NCBI GenBank assembly: GCA_029262355.1
Contig: JAJCZO010000301.1
Span: forward strand, 1 to 34,965
Source of the DNA: Deltaproteobacteria bacterium
GTDB taxonomy: Bacteria; Desulfobacterota; Binatia; UBA12015
Reading direction: 5' to 3'
Length of the DNA: 34,965 nt
Each line of letters opens with the position of its first letter. The first letter of the stretch is position 1. A program made the translations under genes and the position numbers. This document shows positions 33,310-34,965 of the stretch, in pieces. A model generated the notes under the pieces. That model was not told the DNA's origin, did no database searches, and saw nothing but the letters and a program-made list of their open reading frames with translations.

Positions 33310-34965
33310 TAGATCTCTCCAAAGTTCGGGCCGTCCGCGCTGGGCGCCGGAAACGCGTTGCTGAACTCGCCGAAGGGCGACTGTCCGAACGTCCCCAACC
33401 CGATGAGATGAAACTGAACACGGAACGCGCGCTCGTCAGGGTTCACCCGGTCCACCATCGCCGCATCCACGGCCCAACAGTCGCACCCCGAGATGATCCG
33501 AAGCCCAGCCCAGTTCTCGAGAAAGCGCCCCTCCTCACCGTCGAAACGGCCGAGGTACGAGACCGCGAGGTAGTTCGTCAGTCGAACTGTCGTCGCGAGG
33601 TTCAGGTTCTCGACTGCTCCATTCGTGTTGAACTGGTAGTAGACGGAAGCCGAGTTCGCGGGCCGGAGCCGCGGTTGGAACAAATCCCCCTCCCCCTCGA
33701 TCGGACGAGGGTCGAAGATGTTCGCGCCGACATTCGCGAAAACGAACTTGTTGTCGACCAACGAGTAAACCGCGCGACTCGTGAGACCGGCCCAGCCCAC
33801 CGGAGTCACGCGCCCGTAGATGTCTATGCCGGAGAGACTCTGCGTTCGCGTCTCGTCGTTCACCCGAACCCGCGGGGGAAATCGGATCGCGTAGCTCTGC
33901 TGCACGGCGAGACGCCCCAGTTCGCGGATGTCCGCTTCCTGCGTCGTCGCAGACAGCGCCGGCGGCGGCGGACCGTACGGGTCCGCGCCAATCAGAGAAT
34001 CTGCGTAGGTCAACTGCGCGTCTTCGGCGACCTCTTCGTACTCCCGAATGCGCCCGCCATACTTGCCCAGGAAGCGCGTGAGAATGCCGTACGTGACCTG
34101 GTTTCGCGCGTTGATCCGGTCGACGGGGTCGTAGAACGGAAGATCTTGTTGGTTCGTGAACGGAATATAGGTGTAGTTCACGAACGGCTCGATCGTATGC
34201 TTCAGCTTCGAGAGGCCCCCGTCGTCGAACTCGTAGACGCGCGCGACCTCCGATTGGAAGTTCACGGATCCACGGAAGAGTTCCCGGTGCTGGAAACGCT
34301 CCACCTCGCGCGTTGGCAGTGTGCCGTTGTCCTGTTCGCCACCGTCCGGAACGTCGTTGTTCGCCAGGTAGTAGAGCGTCTCACGAACCGCTAGATTGAC
34401 CGACCCGAATCCGTAATTGCCGAGACGATACGGCATCGTCACTTGCGGCTCGACATCGAGCCGAGGGCCCGAGGAAAGCGGCGCACGATAATAATAGATC
34501 GCCTGCGTGTTGAGGCGGCCGGTCAGGAGCTGGAAGAATCGGTCGCGAAGTCGCAGCCGGACGTTCGAGACGGGCTGCGGGAGCCGGCTCTGCTTGTTGT
34601 AGAGATCCTGAAACCACTTGCCGTCGGCCTTGAACTCGCCCCACGACCCCACCTTCACCATCCCCACCTCTGATTTGGTGTAGCGAATCGTCGTCAAGAA
34701 CAGGTTCGTCGCCGGGACGAACGACAGCGTGTTCATGTCTCGCAAGAACAGGTTGTCGCTGACGTAAAACGGACGTGCGTAGATCTGGCTGTCGAACGGT
34801 CCGCGCTGTTGGTGGTAGCCGATCACGCTCCAACGGTTCTTGGGAATCGAAGGATCGTGAAGGTCGGGGTTCTCTTCGATCGCGCGCTGCTCCTGCTTGC
34901 CCGGATGAAACTCGCTGAAGTAGCTGGCCGAGAGACGGCCCCCTGCGGTCGGCGAAAGCACATAA
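33306..34965 (-). CDS. lptD: LptD, LPS-assembly outer-membrane protein (C-terminal part)
   Basis: The frame is open to the window edge, so the N-terminal OstA/LptA-like part and signal peptide are missing; about 552 C-terminal residues are seen. They show alternating beta-barrel strands with aromatic ends (ASYFSEF, WSVIGYHQQRG, TQAIYYYRAPL, HTIEPFVNYTYIP, SASVYYQFN, YLAVSYLGRF) and the LptD signatures LKHTIEPFVNYTY and GCDCWAVD near the C-terminus. LptD, with LptE, inserts LPS into the outer leaflet. The two Cys near the end are separated by one residue (CDC) rather than adjacent. The stop overlaps the GT2 start. Confidence 0.9.
   Translation of the reverse strand, partial: YVLSPTAGGRLSASYFSEFHPGKQEQRAIEENPDLHDPSIPKNRWSVIGYHQQRGPFDSQIYARPFYVSDNLFLRDMNTLSFVPATNLFLTTIRYTKSEVGMVKVGSWGEFKADGKWFQDLYNKQSRLPQPVSNVRLRLRDRFFQLLTGRLNTQAIYYYRAPLSSGPRLDVEPQVTMPYRLGNYGFGSVNLAVRETLYYLANNDVPDGGEQDNGTLPTREVERFQHRELFRGSVNFQSEVARVYEFDDGGLSKLKHTIEPFVNYTYIPFTNQQDLPFYDPVDRINARNQVTYGILTRFLGKYGGRIREYEEVAEDAQLTYADSLIGADPYGPPPPALSATTQEADIRELGRLAVQQSYAIRFPPRVRVNDETRTQSLSGIDIYGRVTPVGWAGLTSRAVYSLVDNKFVFANVGANIFDPRPIEGEGDLFQPRLRPANSASVYYQFNTNGAVENLNLATTVRLTNYLAVSYLGRFDGEEGRFLENWAGLRIISGCDCWAVDAAMVDRVNPDERAFRVQFHLIGLGTFGQSPFGEFSNAFPAPSADGPNFGEIY

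Overview
The window is high-GC DNA of a diderm (Gram-negative) bacterium. LptD, an ABC-type O-polysaccharide exporter and a type II secretion system (T2SS) are all present. Base composition, frequent GTG/TTG starts and tightly overlapping genes fit a Myxococcota/Desulfobacterota/Binatota-like lineage, but no marker here fixes the taxon. Almost every gene is on the minus strand, so transcription runs from high to low coordinates. The only plus-strand genes are one secreted protein (19006-19707) and a two-gene glycosyltransferase unit (24294-27087).

Region A (34965-27065, minus): the 3' part of lptD, a GT2 glycosyltransferase, a small cupin, gmd and an Rmd-like reductase (making GDP-D-rhamnose or a related GDP-6-deoxyhexose), the T2SS ATPase gspE, and a GtrB/ArnC-type polyprenyl-phosphate glycosyltransferase. 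Region B (24294-27087, plus): a GT-C membrane glycosyltransferase and a GT4, meeting the previous gene tail to tail with a 23-bp overlap. Region C (24119-19721): a small membrane-anchored protein, a 534-residue exported cysteine-containing protein of unknown function with a long leader and its own intrinsic terminator, then wzt and wzm (ABC exporter). A plus-strand cysteine-rich secreted protein ends against wzm at a perfect 13-bp hairpin.

Region D (18683-7496, minus): a tightly coupled glycan operon of parvulin-like foldase, second wzt, wecB (UDP-GlcNAc 2-epimerase), O-antigen ligase-like membrane protein, GT4, GT4-GT2 fusion, GT2, a degenerate two-domain glycosyltransferase and, last, a mutM/fpg-family DNA glycosylase. 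Region E (7343-1): gspF-G-H-I-J-K-L-M-C with 4-bp or shorter overlaps at most junctions, and the first codons of a further gene, expected to be gspD, at the window edge.

Read together, the window holds a surface-polysaccharide locus (nucleotide-sugar synthesis, glycosyltransferases, ABC export, ligation, LptD outer-membrane insertion) lying inside an otherwise ordinary T2SS locus, so gspE is about 20.8 kb from gspF. Points worth a second look: two wzt ATPases but one wzm permease, a probable non-ATG/GTG/TTG start for gspJ, an intrinsic terminator immediately upstream of wzt, two uncharacterised exported disulfide-type proteins that could be T2SS clients, and an Fpg-family enzyme with a substituted zinc-finger arginine.
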